From Mycolicibacterium phlei (GTDB lineage: Bacteria; Actinomycetota; Actinomycetes; Mycobacteriales; Mycobacteriaceae), in assembly GCF_001583415.1 (NCBI RefSeq), contig NZ_CP014475.1, positions 2,294,001-2,358,000 on the forward strand: a DNA stretch of 64,000 bases, read 5' to 3'. Below the pieces are notes generated by a model, which ran no database searches, was not told where the DNA came from, and saw only the letters and a program-made list of their open reading frames with translations. Every line of letters begins with the position of its first letter. Position 1 is the first letter of the stretch. Positions 29,644 through 43,641 of the stretch are shown in pieces. The position numbers and the translations under genes are program-made.

Positions 29644-30482
29644 CCACTCACGCTGTAGCCTGCTGGCCCGAGACCACACCTCTGCGGCCGCCGGAACCGG
29701 TGATCTCGGTGCGCGGTGTGACCCACCGGTTCGGCCCGGGCTGCCCGCGCTGCGCCGAGCTGACGGGGGAGGCCGCCGGCACCAACCGCTGCGCGGTGTG
29801 CGGCACAGTGCTGGCCGTGCACGACGTCTCCTTCGATGTCGGGCCGCATGAGGTGCTCGGCATCGTCGGTGAATCCGGTTCGGGCAAAACAACTTTGCTC
29901 AAGTGCCTGAATATGGACCTGCGGCCCGACGAGGGTGCGGTCACCGTCGCCGGACAGCCGATCACCCGCTCGGCCGTCGTGATGGTCCACCAGAACCCGC
30001 TGGCCGCCGGGCTCTATCCGCGCCTGGCCGCCGAGTCCAACGTCGCCGAGCGGCTGCTCGCCGGGGGAGTGCGCACGTTCGGCGAGATCCACCGGCGCGC
30101 CGCCGAACTCCTCGCGGAGCTCGGCCTCGGCGCCGAACGCCACACCGATCCGCTGATGACGTTCTCCGGCGGAATGCAGCAGCGGGTGCAGCTCGCTCGC
30201 GCTCTGGTCGACCCGCCGCAGGTGCTGCTGCTCGACGAACCGACCACCGGTCTCGACCCGTCGGTGCAGGCCGATCTACTCGACGTCCTGCAGCGGGTCA
30301 CCGACATGCTCGGCTCGGCGTCGGTCGTCGTGTCCCACGACCTCGCCGCCGTGCGGGTGCTGGCCTCCCGGATTGTGGTGCTGCACCACGGGCGCATCGT
30401 CGAGGAGGGTGTCACCGACCAGGTGCTGGAGGATCCTCAGCACCCGTACACCCAGCTTCTCGTGTCCTCGAGGTTGACGTGA
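29640..30482 (+). CDS. phnK: C-P lyase ABC-type ATPase PhnK with zinc-ribbon-like insert
   Basis: PhnK is an ABC ATPase that docks on the PhnGHIJ core and couples ATP hydrolysis to its cycle. The 280-residue protein keeps Walker A GESGSGKT, the Q-loop MVHQNPL, signature FSGGMQQRVQLARAL, Walker B LLLDEPTTGLD and H-switch VVSHDLA. Before the ATPase core it has CPRC (35-38) and CAVC (51-54), a four-cysteine zinc-ribbon-like loop absent from E. coli PhnK. The TTG start at 29640 overlaps the phnJ stop (TTGA) and has a GGAGGCGAGGAA site upstream. Confidence 0.93.
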   Translation: MTTHAVACWPETTPLRPPEPVISVRGVTHRFGPGCPRCAELTGEAAGTNRCAVCGTVLAVHDVSFDVGPHEVLGIVGESGSGKTTLLKCLNMDLRPDEGAVTVAGQPITRSAVVMVHQNPLAAGLYPRLAAESNVAERLLAGGVRTFGEIHRRAAELLAELGLGAERHTDPLMTFSGGMQQRVQLARALVDPPQVLLLDEPTTGLDPSVQADLLDVLQRVTDMLGSASVVVSHDLAAVRVLASRIVVLHHGRIVEEGVTDQVLEDPQHPYTQLLVSSRLT

Positions 30483-31144
30483 TCGCCGCGCACACCACCG
30501 AGATCGCCGTCACCGGCCTGTCCAAGCGATTCCACGCGCCGGTGCTGCGCGATGTCGCGCTGACCGCGCGCGGCGGCGCGCTGACGCTGGTTCTCGGCGC
30601 ACCCGGCAGCGGCAAGTCGACGCTCGCGCGTTGCCTGACCGGCGTCTACCGTCCCGACACCGGCGACGTCGTCTACCGCAGCGGCGTGCACGGGGCGGTC
30701 AATCTCGCCACCGCGGACCCGAGAACGGTCGCGTGGCTGCGCACCCACCACATCGCGGCCTACGACGGGACCCTGCCCACCGCGCCCCGGCTGCCGGTCG
30801 CCGTCGCCGCCGCCAGGGCGGCACGACGCAGTCGGTCGGCCGCCGTGGCCGCCCTCGACCGCCTGCGGGCGGCCGACCTCGCGCCCGTGCCGATCGGACG
30901 GCTGCGCGCCGCGCAGAGTCGCACCGTCGCGGTCGCCGCCGCGCTGCTGGCGGGCCGGCCCTTCGTGGTCCTCGACGAGCCCGACGCGACCGTGGACGCC
31001 GACGCCCTCACCGGCTGGCTCCGGCGCCTGCTCGACGGCGGCGCGGCGATCGTCGCCACCGGCGGCCCGGACAGCCCACTCACCGCGATCGCCTCCGTCA
31101 CAGGCGAGCTCACGGAAGGAAACATCTCATGGCACACACAGTGA
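30479..31144 (+). CDS. phnL: C-P lyase ABC-type protein PhnL, degenerate ATPase motifs
   Basis: By order and Walker A (GAPGSGKS, 40-47) and Walker B (FVVLDEPD, 162-169) this is PhnL, needed with PhnGHI to form the phosphonate triphosphate intermediate. Other ATPase motifs are missing. The signature expected as SGGEQQRV reads RLRAAQSRTV (141-150), the Q-loop glutamine position is in AAYDGTL, and the H-switch histidine region reads VATGGPDS. It may bind but not efficiently hydrolyse ATP. 221 residues, GTG start overlapping phnK; its last 16 nt overlap phnM. Confidence 0.85.
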   Translation: MIAAHTTEIAVTGLSKRFHAPVLRDVALTARGGALTLVLGAPGSGKSTLARCLTGVYRPDTGDVVYRSGVHGAVNLATADPRTVAWLRTHHIAAYDGTLPTAPRLPVAVAAARAARRSRSAAVAALDRLRAADLAPVPIGRLRAAQSRTVAVAAALLAGRPFVVLDEPDATVDADALTGWLRRLLDGGAAIVATGGPDSPLTAIASVTGELTEGNISWHTQ

Positions 31145-32298
31145 TCGACGGTGTGACGGTGGCGGCCGGCGCCGGCCGACCGCTGCGCCCCAACGCGGCG
31201 GTCGTGCTCGACGAGAACGGCGTCGTCATCGACATCACCGACGGCGCGCCGTCGGGCGATCTGTTTCTGGTGCCCGCCGCGGTCGATCTGCATCTGGACA
31301 ACCTGGTGCAGCGACGCAACCCGCGTGCCACGGTGTCACTCGACCACGACGCGGTGCTCACCGTGCTCGACGCCGAGTGCGCCGCGGCCGGGATCGCCAC
31401 CGTGTGCATCGCCGCCCGCTGCGAGGACTCGCCGCGCAAGGGCATCGACATCGCCGACGCCGCGGGGCTCGCCGACACCGTCGAACGGCTCGCCCCGGTG
31501 CTGTGCTGCGACTGGCGAATCCACGCCCGGGTCGAGCTCACCGACGACGGCGCGGTCGACGCGCTGCAGGCGGTGCTGGCCGCCTCGACACGGGTGGCAC
31601 TGATCTCGATGATCGAAACGTCGGTGGAGCGCAGCCGGTTTGCCTCGCTGGCCGAGACCCGCCGGTTCTACGCCCAGGACTGGGGCGTCTCCGAATCGGA
31701 GGTCGAGGCGGTGTTCCGGGTCGATGAGGCCCGGCTCGCCCAGGTCGGCGAGCGACGCAAACACGTTGCGGCACTGGCCTTTCAGCACGGCATTCCGCTG
31801 GCCTCCCACGACGACCGCACGACCGCCCATATCGAGGAGGCGTTCGACCTGGGGGCGCGGGTCGCGGAGTTCCCGCTGACCCTGGACGCCGCGCGGCGCG
31901 CCCGCGACCTCGGCATGCACGTGGTGCTGGGGGCGCCGAACGCGCTGCGCGGGCGATCCACCTCCACCGGCAACGTGCTGGCCGCCGACGCCGTGGCGGC
32001 CGGGTTGTGCGACGTCCTGTGCTCGGACTACCTGCCGTCGTCGCTGCAGGCGGCGCCACACGCCCTGGCCGCCGCCGGAGCCGCGCCGCTGGAGACGGCC
32101 GTCGACCTCGTGTCGTCCAACCCCGCCGCGGTGCTCGGCATGGGCTCCGTCGCGATCGAGGTCGGCAGGCCGCTCACCGCGAGCCTGCGGATCATCCGGC
32201 CTGACACCGCACAGGTCGGCGCGGCGCTGTGGCGCGACGGACGGCTGGTGTTCGGACGCGAGTGCCGGGCGTTCGGCCTGTCACCGGTTGCCGGTTAG
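31129..32298 (+). CDS. phnM: Alpha-D-ribose 1-methylphosphonate 5-triphosphate diphosphatase
   Basis: An amidohydrolase-fold metalloenzyme that removes pyrophosphate to give the 5-phosphate substrate of PhnJ. Metal-binding motifs are VDLHLDNL near residue 46, ASHDD near residue 223 and the C-terminal CSDYLPSSL. 389 residues, normal length. The ATG at 31129 has GGAAGGA seven nt upstream and lies inside the end of phnL. It is the last phn gene here: no phnN, phnO or phnP follows, so hydrolysis of the cyclic phosphate product would need a phosphodiesterase encoded elsewhere. Confidence 0.94.
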   Translation: MAHTVIDGVTVAAGAGRPLRPNAAVVLDENGVVIDITDGAPSGDLFLVPAAVDLHLDNLVQRRNPRATVSLDHDAVLTVLDAECAAAGIATVCIAARCEDSPRKGIDIADAAGLADTVERLAPVLCCDWRIHARVELTDDGAVDALQAVLAASTRVALISMIETSVERSRFASLAETRRFYAQDWGVSESEVEAVFRVDEARLAQVGERRKHVAALAFQHGIPLASHDDRTTAHIEEAFDLGARVAEFPLTLDAARRARDLGMHVVLGAPNALRGRSTSTGNVLAADAVAAGLCDVLCSDYLPSSLQAAPHALAAAGAAPLETAVDLVSSNPAAVLGMGSVAIEVGRPLTASLRIIRPDTAQVGAALWRDGRLVFGRECRAFGLSPVAG

Positions 32299-32382
32299 CA
32301 CCACGCGCACCGTCAATCCCGGCAGCCGCCCATTTGCGCTGTGCCATGATGGCCACGTCACAGAGCACTACAGAAGGGGAGC

Positions 32383-35352
32383 GTGGGCGTGGATCTGTCG
32401 GCGATTACCAAGCCGGTCGGACGGCTGGTGGCCACCGCGCAGAACGGCCTGGAGGTGCTTCGCTACGGGGGGTTGGAGACCGGGGCGGTGCCGTCGCCGT
32501 TCCAGATCATCCAGAGCGTGCCGATGTACCGGCTGCGGCGCTACTTCCCGCCGGACAGCAGGCCGGGCAGTAAGCAGCCCGGCGCGCCGGTGCTGATGGT
32601 GCACCCGATGATGATGTCGGCCGACATGTGGGACGTCACCCGCGACGACGGCGCCGTCGGGATCCTGCACAAGGCCGGCCTGGACCCGTGGGTCATCGAC
32701 TTCGGTTCGCCCGACAAGGTCGAGGGCGGCATGGAGCGCACGCTGGCCGACCACGTGGTCGCGCTCAGCGAGGCCATCGACACCGTCAAGGAGGTCACCG
32801 GCCGCGACGTGCACCTGGCGGGCTACTCGCAGGGCGGCATGTTCGCCTACCAGGCCGCGGCCTACCGGCGCTCCAAGGACCTCGCGAGCATCGTCGCGTT
32901 CGGCTCCCCGGTCGACACGCTGGCCGCGTTGCCGATGAACCTGCCCTCCAGCATCGCCCCGGCCGCCGCCGACTTCATGGCCGACCATGTGTTCAGCCGC
33001 ATCGACATCCCGGGCTGGTTGGCGCGCACCGGGTTTCAGATGCTCGACCCGATCAAGACGGCCCAGTCCCGGATCGACTTCCTGCTGCAGCTGCACGACC
33101 GCGAGGCGCTGCTGCCCCGCGAGCAGCAGCGCCGCTTCCTGGCCTCCGACGGCTGGATCGCGTGGTCCGGCCCGGCGATCCAGGAACTGCTCAAGCAGTT
33201 CGTCGCGCACAACCGGATGATGACCGGCGGTTTCTCCGTGCGCGGTGAGCTGGTCACGCTGTCGGACATCGAATGTCCGGTGCTGGCGGTGATCGGCGAG
33301 GTCGACGACATCGGCCAGCCCGCCTCGGTGCGCGGCATCAAACGGGCCGCCCCCAAGGCCGACGTCTACGAATTCGTGATCCGCGCAGGACATTTCGGTC
33401 TGGTCGTGGGATCCAAGGCGGCCACCCAGACGTGGCCGACGGTCGCGCAGTGGGTCAAGTGGCTCGACAACGGCGGCCCGCGGCCCGAGGGTGTGGTCCC
33501 GATGGCGCTGCAGCCGCCCGCCGAACCGCACGAGTCCGGCGTCTCGCTGAGCTCGCGGGTGGCGCACGGCGCCACGGCGGCCACCGAGATGGCGTTCAGC
33601 TTCGCCCGCTCGGCGGCCGAGGCGGTGGTCGCGGCCAACAAGTCCGCCAAGGCGCTGGCCGTCGAGACCGCGCGCACGCTGCCGCGGCTGACCCGGCTCG
33701 GCCAGATCAACGAGCACACCCGGATCTCGTTCGGGCGGATCATGTCCGAACAGGCCCGCGACCATCCCAACGGCGACTGCCTGTGCTTCGACGGGCGGGT
33801 GCACACCTACGAGGCGGTGGACCGCCGCATCAACAACGTCGTGCGCGGCCTCATCGAGGTCGGGGTCCGGCAGGGCACCCGTGTCGGCGTGCTGATGGAG
33901 ACCCGGCCCAGCGCGCTGGTCGCCATCGCCGCGCTGTCGCGGCTCGGCGCGATCGCGGTGCTGATGCCGCCGGACGGCGACCTGGTGGAGGCCGCCCGGC
34001 TCGGCGCGGTCACCGACGTCATCGCCGACCCCAGCAACCTGGAGAAGGCGCGCCGCCTCGACATGCGGGTGCTGGTGCTCGGCGGCGGCGAGTCACGCGA
34101 ACTGCAGGTGCCCGACGACGCTGACGTCGTCGACATGGAGAAGATCGACCCGGACGCCGTCGAGCTGCCCGGCTGGTACCGGCCCAACCCGGGCCTGGCC
34201 CGCGACCTGGCGTTCGTCGCGTTCAGCTCCTCCGGCGGTGAGCTGATCGCCCGTCAGATCACCAACGCCCGGTGGGCGATCTCGGCGTTCGGCACCGCCT
34301 CGGCGGCCAACCTGGGCCGCACCGACACCGTCTACTGCCTGACCCCGCTGCACCACCCGTCGGGGCTGCTGGTGGCGCTCGGCGGAGCGGTCGTCGGCGG
34401 GTCGCGGATCGCGCTGTCGCGCACCCTGCAGCCGGAGCGGTTCCTCAAGGAGATCCGCCAGTACGGCGTCACGGTCGTCACCTACACCTGGGCGATGCTG
34501 CGCGAGGTCATCAACGACCCGTCGTTCGCGCTGTACGGCTCGCACCCGGTGCGGCTGTTCATCGGCTCCGGTATGCCCACCGGGCTGTGGAAGCGCGTCG
34601 TGGAGATCTTCGAACCCGCCCACGTCGTCGAGTTCTTCGCCACCACCGACGGTCAGGCCGTGCTGGCCAACGTCTCCGGCGCCAAGATCGGGGCCAAGGG
34701 CCGCCCGCTGCCCGGCGGCCGACAGGTCGAACTGGCCGCCTACGACCCCGAGGAGGACCTGATCCTCGAGGACGACCGGGGCTTCGTGCGGCGCGCCGAA
34801 CCCGGCGAGGTCGGCGTGCTGATCGCCCGGCCGCGCGGGCTCATCGACCCGACCGTGCCGGTCAAGCGCGGTGTGTTCGCCCCGGCCGACACCTGGGTGT
34901 CCACCGAGTATCTGTTCCGCCGCGACGAGGACGGCGACTACTGGCTCGTCGACAGCCGCCGCGACGTCATCCACACCGAGCGTGGCTGCGTGTTCGCCTC
35001 CACGGTCAACGACGCCGTCGGCGCCCTGGACGCCGTGGACCTCGCGGTCACCTACGGGGTGGAGGTCAACGGCCGCCAACTGGCGGTGACCGCGCTGGCG
35101 CTGCGGCCCGGCGGCAGCATCCCGTCGGCCGACCTGTCCGAGGCGCTGGCCGAACTGCCCGCCGGAGCGCCGCCCGACATCGTGCACGTGGTGCCGAAGA
35201 TGACCCTGAGCGCCTCGTACCGGCCGCTGGTCGGACCGCTGCGCGCGGCCGGTCTGCCGAAGCCGTCGCGTAACGCCTGGTACCTCGACCCCGATACGAA
35301 TCGGTACAAGCGGTTGACCGTGGCGGTGCGAACCGAGATCGCCGGAGGCTGA
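32383..35352 (+). CDS. Fused alpha/beta hydrolase and acyl-CoA synthetase-like protein (Rv1683 type)
   Basis: A 989-residue two-part protein matching M. tuberculosis Rv1683. Residues about 60-370 form a PhaC/lipase-like hydrolase with nucleophile elbow GYSQGG (Ser149), an aspartate in GEVDD (D308/D309) and a histidine in RAGHFG (H337), a plausible catalytic triad. Residues about 450-989 are an AMP-binding ligase domain with eroded motifs: the P-loop reads FSSSGGELIARQI, the TGD block reads WVSTEYL, and the C-terminal lysine lies in NRYKRL. The family has been linked to triacylglycerol turnover and acyl-CoA formation. GTG start with AGAAGGGGA ahead. Confidence 0.88.
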   Translation: MGVDLSAITKPVGRLVATAQNGLEVLRYGGLETGAVPSPFQIIQSVPMYRLRRYFPPDSRPGSKQPGAPVLMVHPMMMSADMWDVTRDDGAVGILHKAGLDPWVIDFGSPDKVEGGMERTLADHVVALSEAIDTVKEVTGRDVHLAGYSQGGMFAYQAAAYRRSKDLASIVAFGSPVDTLAALPMNLPSSIAPAAADFMADHVFSRIDIPGWLARTGFQMLDPIKTAQSRIDFLLQLHDREALLPREQQRRFLASDGWIAWSGPAIQELLKQFVAHNRMMTGGFSVRGELVTLSDIECPVLAVIGEVDDIGQPASVRGIKRAAPKADVYEFVIRAGHFGLVVGSKAATQTWPTVAQWVKWLDNGGPRPEGVVPMALQPPAEPHESGVSLSSRVAHGATAATEMAFSFARSAAEAVVAANKSAKALAVETARTLPRLTRLGQINEHTRISFGRIMSEQARDHPNGDCLCFDGRVHTYEAVDRRINNVVRGLIEVGVRQGTRVGVLMETRPSALVAIAALSRLGAIAVLMPPDGDLVEAARLGAVTDVIADPSNLEKARRLDMRVLVLGGGESRELQVPDDADVVDMEKIDPDAVELPGWYRPNPGLARDLAFVAFSSSGGELIARQITNARWAISAFGTASAANLGRTDTVYCLTPLHHPSGLLVALGGAVVGGSRIALSRTLQPERFLKEIRQYGVTVVTYTWAMLREVINDPSFALYGSHPVRLFIGSGMPTGLWKRVVEIFEPAHVVEFFATTDGQAVLANVSGAKIGAKGRPLPGGRQVELAAYDPEEDLILEDDRGFVRRAEPGEVGVLIARPRGLIDPTVPVKRGVFAPADTWVSTEYLFRRDEDGDYWLVDSRRDVIHTERGCVFASTVNDAVGALDAVDLAVTYGVEVNGRQLAVTALALRPGGSIPSADLSEALAELPAGAPPDIVHVVPKMTLSASYRPLVGPLRAAGLPKPSRNAWYLDPDTNRYKRLTVAVRTEIAGG

Positions 35353-35413
35353 CCGCAGACCGTGCCGCCCGGTGCGGTCGCTGTTAGGCTCGCCGCTGGT
35401 GGCAGGAGGATTG

Positions 35414-35956
35414 ATGACATCGCAGACCGGTATGCACCGTGACGTCTGGCGTCGCCTGGTCGTGGGTGGTGTCGGCGCGGTGATGGCGGCCGGGCTGTTC
35501 GCCGGGACGCCGGGCGCGTTCGCGCAGCCGTCCGAGCCGACGACCACCGAGACCCCCGCCCCGGAGGCCCCGCAGGCCGACGGCCCGAAGAAGTCCTGCA
35601 CGGGCGACGACTGCAAGAAGAACGACCCGCCGGAGCAGAAGGTCAACCCCGACCAGATCCTCATGCAGATCTACCAGCAGTACCGGCAGGGTGACGGCGG
35701 CGGCCAGATCTCGACGCTGATCGACGACGCGATGAAGCTGCGCCAGCGCGGCTTCCGGCCGTCGCAGCTCAACGCCAAGGCCCTGGCCGAGGCGCTGGAG
35801 AAGCGACCCAACCAGATCCCGCTGATCGAGGCGCTCAAGACGACGATCGCCTACCAGCGCAAGCAGGCCGCCATGGCCGAGGCGTCGATGAGCCAGAACG
35901 GCGTGGTGGCCGGCCCGGTGCCGGTCATCCCGGGCATGAACGTGCCGCTCGGCTGA
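35414..35956 (+). CDS. Secreted helical protein, unknown function
   Basis: The ATG at 35414 follows a perfect AGGAGG; 180 residues. The N-terminus has a Sec signal peptide ([19 protein letters not shown], cleavage after AFA near residue 38). A Pro/Thr/Glu-rich linker with CTGDDC follows, then a helical C-terminal half (residues about 80-165, [32 protein letters not shown]). Probably exported to the envelope. It shares the junction TGATG with the Trm112-like gene. I recognise no named domain. Confidence 0.82.
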   Translation: MTSQTGMHRDVWRRLVVGGVGAVMAAGLFAGTPGAFAQPSEPTTTETPAPEAPQADGPKKSCTGDDCKKNDPPEQKVNPDQILMQIYQQYRQGDGGGQISTLIDDAMKLRQRGFRPSQLNAKALAEALEKRPNQIPLIEALKTTIAYQRKQAAMAEASMSQNGVVAGPVPVIPGMNVPLG

Positions 35957-36171
35957 TGCTCGACGCGAAACTCCTCGAGATCCTGGTCTGCCCGCAGGAC
36001 CGCGGGCCGCTGCTGCTCGTCGACGACGAATGCCTGTACAACCCGCGGCTGCGGCGCGCCTACCGGATCGACGACGGCATCCCGGTGCTGCTGGTCGACG
36101 AGGCCGTCGACATCACCGACGACGCCGAACACCGGCGGCTGGTGGCCGCCGCCTCCGGTCAGGCGGAGTAG
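35956..36171 (+). CDS. Trm112-like small protein
   Basis: A 71-residue protein of the Trm112/YcaR family, beginning [20 protein letters not shown]. In eukaryotes and archaea Trm112 activates several methyltransferases; the bacterial role is not established. Only Cys12 of the classical zinc-binding set remains, so zinc binding is doubtful. It matches Rv1684 by position, downstream of the Rv1683-type gene. Its ATG overlaps the preceding stop by one base. Confidence 0.88.
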   Translation: MLDAKLLEILVCPQDRGPLLLVDDECLYNPRLRRAYRIDDGIPVLLVDEAVDITDDAEHRRLVAAASGQAE

Positions 36172-36188
36172 CACCCGACGCCGGCCGC

Positions 36189-36800
36189 GTGACCGCTGAC
36201 CTGCTGTCCGTCGATCCGCTGACCGCCGCCCACCGACTGCTGGGAGCGGTGCTCATCGGTCGCGGCGTCACCGCGAAGATCGTCGAGGTCGAGGCCTACG
36301 GTGGTCCGCCGGACGGGCCGTGGCCGGACGCCGCGTCGCACTCGTTCCGCGGTCCCGGTGCGCGCAACCGGGTCATGTTCGGGCCGGCCGGACGGATGTA
36401 CACCTACCGCAGCCACGGCATTCACGTGTGCGCGAACGTCGTCTGCGCGACGGACGGCGTGGCGGGCGCGGTGCTGTTGCGCGCGGCGGCGATCGAGTCG
36501 GGGCTGGAAACGGCGGCGACCCGGCGCGGCCCGGCGGTGCGGCCGACCGGCCTGGCCCGCGGACCGGGCAACCTGTGCTCGGCGCTGGGGATCACGATGG
36601 ACGACAACGGCATCGACCTGTTCGACCCCGACTCGCCGATCCGGCTTGAGCTGGGGGAGCAGCAGCACGGCGAGGCCGGGCCCCGGGTCGGGGTGAGCAA
36701 GGCGGCGGACCGGCCGTGGCGGCTTTGGCTGGCCGGCCGGCCCGAGGTGTCCGCGTACCGGCGCAGTCCCCGGGCACCGGCACCGGGCCAGAGCGACTAG
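36189..36800 (+). CDS. mpg: 3-methyladenine DNA glycosylase (AAG family)
   Basis: A DNA-repair glycosylase that excises alkylated purines in base-excision repair. The 203-residue protein has [11 protein letters not shown], where the second Glu is the expected catalytic base region, [19 protein letters not shown], and [11 protein letters not shown], all typical of the human AAG fold family. The GTG at 36189 follows the Trm112-like stop by 17 nt. Corresponds to Rv1688. Confidence 0.93.
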   Translation: MTADLLSVDPLTAAHRLLGAVLIGRGVTAKIVEVEAYGGPPDGPWPDAASHSFRGPGARNRVMFGPAGRMYTYRSHGIHVCANVVCATDGVAGAVLLRAAAIESGLETAATRRGPAVRPTGLARGPGNLCSALGITMDDNGIDLFDPDSPIRLELGEQQHGEAGPRVGVSKAADRPWRLWLAGRPEVSAYRRSPRAPAPGQSD

Positions 36801-36829
36801 CACGGGACCGGTACGGAAAGATCGACAGG

Positions 36830-38119
36830 GTGACTGGCACCCAGAACATTCTCGACGAACTGGACTGGCGCGGGCTGATCGCCCAGTCCACCGACCGGGA
36901 CGCGCTGGCCGAGGCGCTGGCCGCGGGTCCGATCACGGTGTACTCGGGCTTCGACCCGACCGCGCCCAGCCTGCACGCCGGCCACCTCATCCCGCTGCTG
37001 ACGCTGCGGCGCTTCCAGCGGGCCGGGCACCGGCCGATCGTGCTGGCCGGTGGAGCCACCGGCATGATCGGCGACCCGCGTGAGACCGGGGAACGGACCC
37101 TGCACACCGCCGACGTGGTCGCCGAGTGGGCCGACCGCATCCGCGGTCAGCTCGAACGGTTCGTCGAGTTCGACGACGGCCCGACCGGGGCGGTCGTGGA
37201 GAACAACCTGACGTGGACCGGGCCGTTGTCGGCGATCGAGTTCCTGCGCGACATCGGCAAGTACTTCTCGGTCAACGTGATGCTGGACCGGGAGACGGTG
37301 CGGCGCCGGCTCGAAGGGGAGGGCATCTCCTACACCGAGTTCAGCTACATGCTGCTGCAGGCCAACGACTACGTGGAGCTGCACCGCCGGTACAACTGCT
37401 CGCTGCAGGTCGGCGGCTCCGACCAGTGGGGCAACATCATCGCCGGCGTACGGCTGGTGCGGCAGAAGCTGGGCGCCACCGTGCATGCGCTGACCACTCC
37501 GCTGGTCACCGATTCGGAGGGCAAGAAGTTCGGTAAGTCGACGGGCGGCGGCAGCCTGTGGCTGGACCCCGAGATGACCAGCCCGTACGCCTGGTACCAG
37601 TACTTCATCAACACCGCGGACGCCGACGTGATCCGCTACCTGCGCTGGTTCACGTTCCTGACCGCCGAGGAACTCGCCGAGCTGGAGACCGCGACGGCCG
37701 AGCGCGCGCACGAACGGGCGGCGCAACGCCGGCTGGCCCGCGAGTTGACGACGCTGGTGCACGGCGAGGGCGCCACCCGGTCGGTGGAGCTGGCGAGTCA
37801 GGCCCTGTTCGGGCGCGCCGAACTGGCCGAGCTCGACGAGCCGACTCTGGCCGCGGCGCTGCGCGAGGCCGCCAACGACGATGTGGCCAAACTCGCACCC
37901 GGGGGGCCCGATGTGATCATCGACCTACTGGTGGCCACCGGGCTGTGCCCGAGCAAGGGCGCCGCGCGGCGCACGGTCGCCGAGGGCGGGGTCTACGTGA
38001 ACAACACCCGGATCGAGAGCGAGGAGTGGGTGCCCCAGCCGTCGGACTTCCTGCACGGCCGCTGGCTGGTCATTCGTCGCGGCAAGCGCAACATCGCGGG
38101 GGTGGAGCGCGTCGGCTGA
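36830..38119 (+). CDS. tyrS: Tyrosyl-tRNA synthetase
   Basis: A class I synthetase of 429 residues. The HIGH-type motif reads HAGH ([13 protein letters not shown]), the tyrosine-binding region is QANDYVELH, and KMSKS reads KFGKS. A C-terminal S4 RNA-binding domain (about 355-425) completes the protein. GTG start 29 nt after mpg. An rRNA operon immediately downstream of tyrS is the arrangement described for rrnB in rapidly growing mycobacteria. Confidence 0.97.
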   Translation: MTGTQNILDELDWRGLIAQSTDRDALAEALAAGPITVYSGFDPTAPSLHAGHLIPLLTLRRFQRAGHRPIVLAGGATGMIGDPRETGERTLHTADVVAEWADRIRGQLERFVEFDDGPTGAVVENNLTWTGPLSAIEFLRDIGKYFSVNVMLDRETVRRRLEGEGISYTEFSYMLLQANDYVELHRRYNCSLQVGGSDQWGNIIAGVRLVRQKLGATVHALTTPLVTDSEGKKFGKSTGGGSLWLDPEMTSPYAWYQYFINTADADVIRYLRWFTFLTAEELAELETATAERAHERAAQRRLARELTTLVHGEGATRSVELASQALFGRAELAELDEPTLAAALREAANDDVAKLAPGGPDVIIDLLVATGLCPSKGAARRTVAEGGVYVNNTRIESEEWVPQPSDFLHGRWLVIRRGKRNIAGVERVG

Positions 38120-38217
38120 GCTCGGGAACACCCGCCGGCGCCCGCACGTTGGATAGTTCGTCCGGGTGCGATCCGGACCGGTGGGTGGAGTCCGAAAACC
38201 GCCTCCTACCAGCGGAT

Positions 38218-38247
38218 TTGACTTCCGACTTTTCCCTGCCGTAACTT
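38218..38247 (+). promoter_or_regulatory. rrn operon promoter
   Basis: TTGACT (-35, 38218-38223) and TAACTT (-10, 38242-38247) with an 18-bp spacer, predicting a transcript start near 38254, about 275 nt before the 16S gene. The hexamers are close to sigma-A consensus, as expected for a strong rRNA promoter. Only one convincing promoter is seen, which fits the single-promoter rrnB operons of rapid growers. The 98 nt between the tyrS stop and the promoter hold nothing else I can support. Confidence 0.75.
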
Positions 38248-38253
38248 ATGCAA

Positions 38254-38527
38254 CGTCGCTGCGACACGGACTGAGTCCGAAGAGCGCGGCGGCGTCCCAA
38301 AGGGAGATCCCACTTCGGTGGATGTTCCCGAGCGTCCGCACTTCGAGTACGCGGCTAAAAGCCGCGGGCTAGTGGCGCGGTCGTGTGGGTGTGTTGTTTG
38401 AGAACTCAATAGTGTGTTTGGTGGTTTTGTTTGTTGTTTTTTTGCCACGTCTTTTTTCCCGTTTAGGGCGTGGTTTTTTTGGATGCCAGTTTTTGGTGTC
38501 TTTGCTTGGTCAGATTGTTCTGAACGT
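38254..38527 (+). promoter_or_regulatory. rRNA leader with antitermination region
   Basis: The leader contains TTGTTTGAGAACTCAATAG (near 38395-38413), a stretch I recall as shared by actinobacterial rRNA leaders near the boxA-type antitermination site. It also has CCACGTC...GGCGTGG, a hairpin of about 7 bp (38443-38470) followed by seven T. That terminator-like hairpin must be read through, which implies NusA/NusB-type antitermination. The T-rich stretch to 38527 should base-pair with the 3' spacer for RNase III processing. No protein gene is supported here. Confidence 0.6.
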
Positions 38528-43541
<5,014 letters not shown>

Positions 43542-43641
43542 ACGCTCGCAACCACATCCAACAGTCACCATGACTGCACCCCACCACCAAAACACTCCCC
43601 CCCCAACAACAACTGGGGGCACTGAAATAAAATGAATAGAG

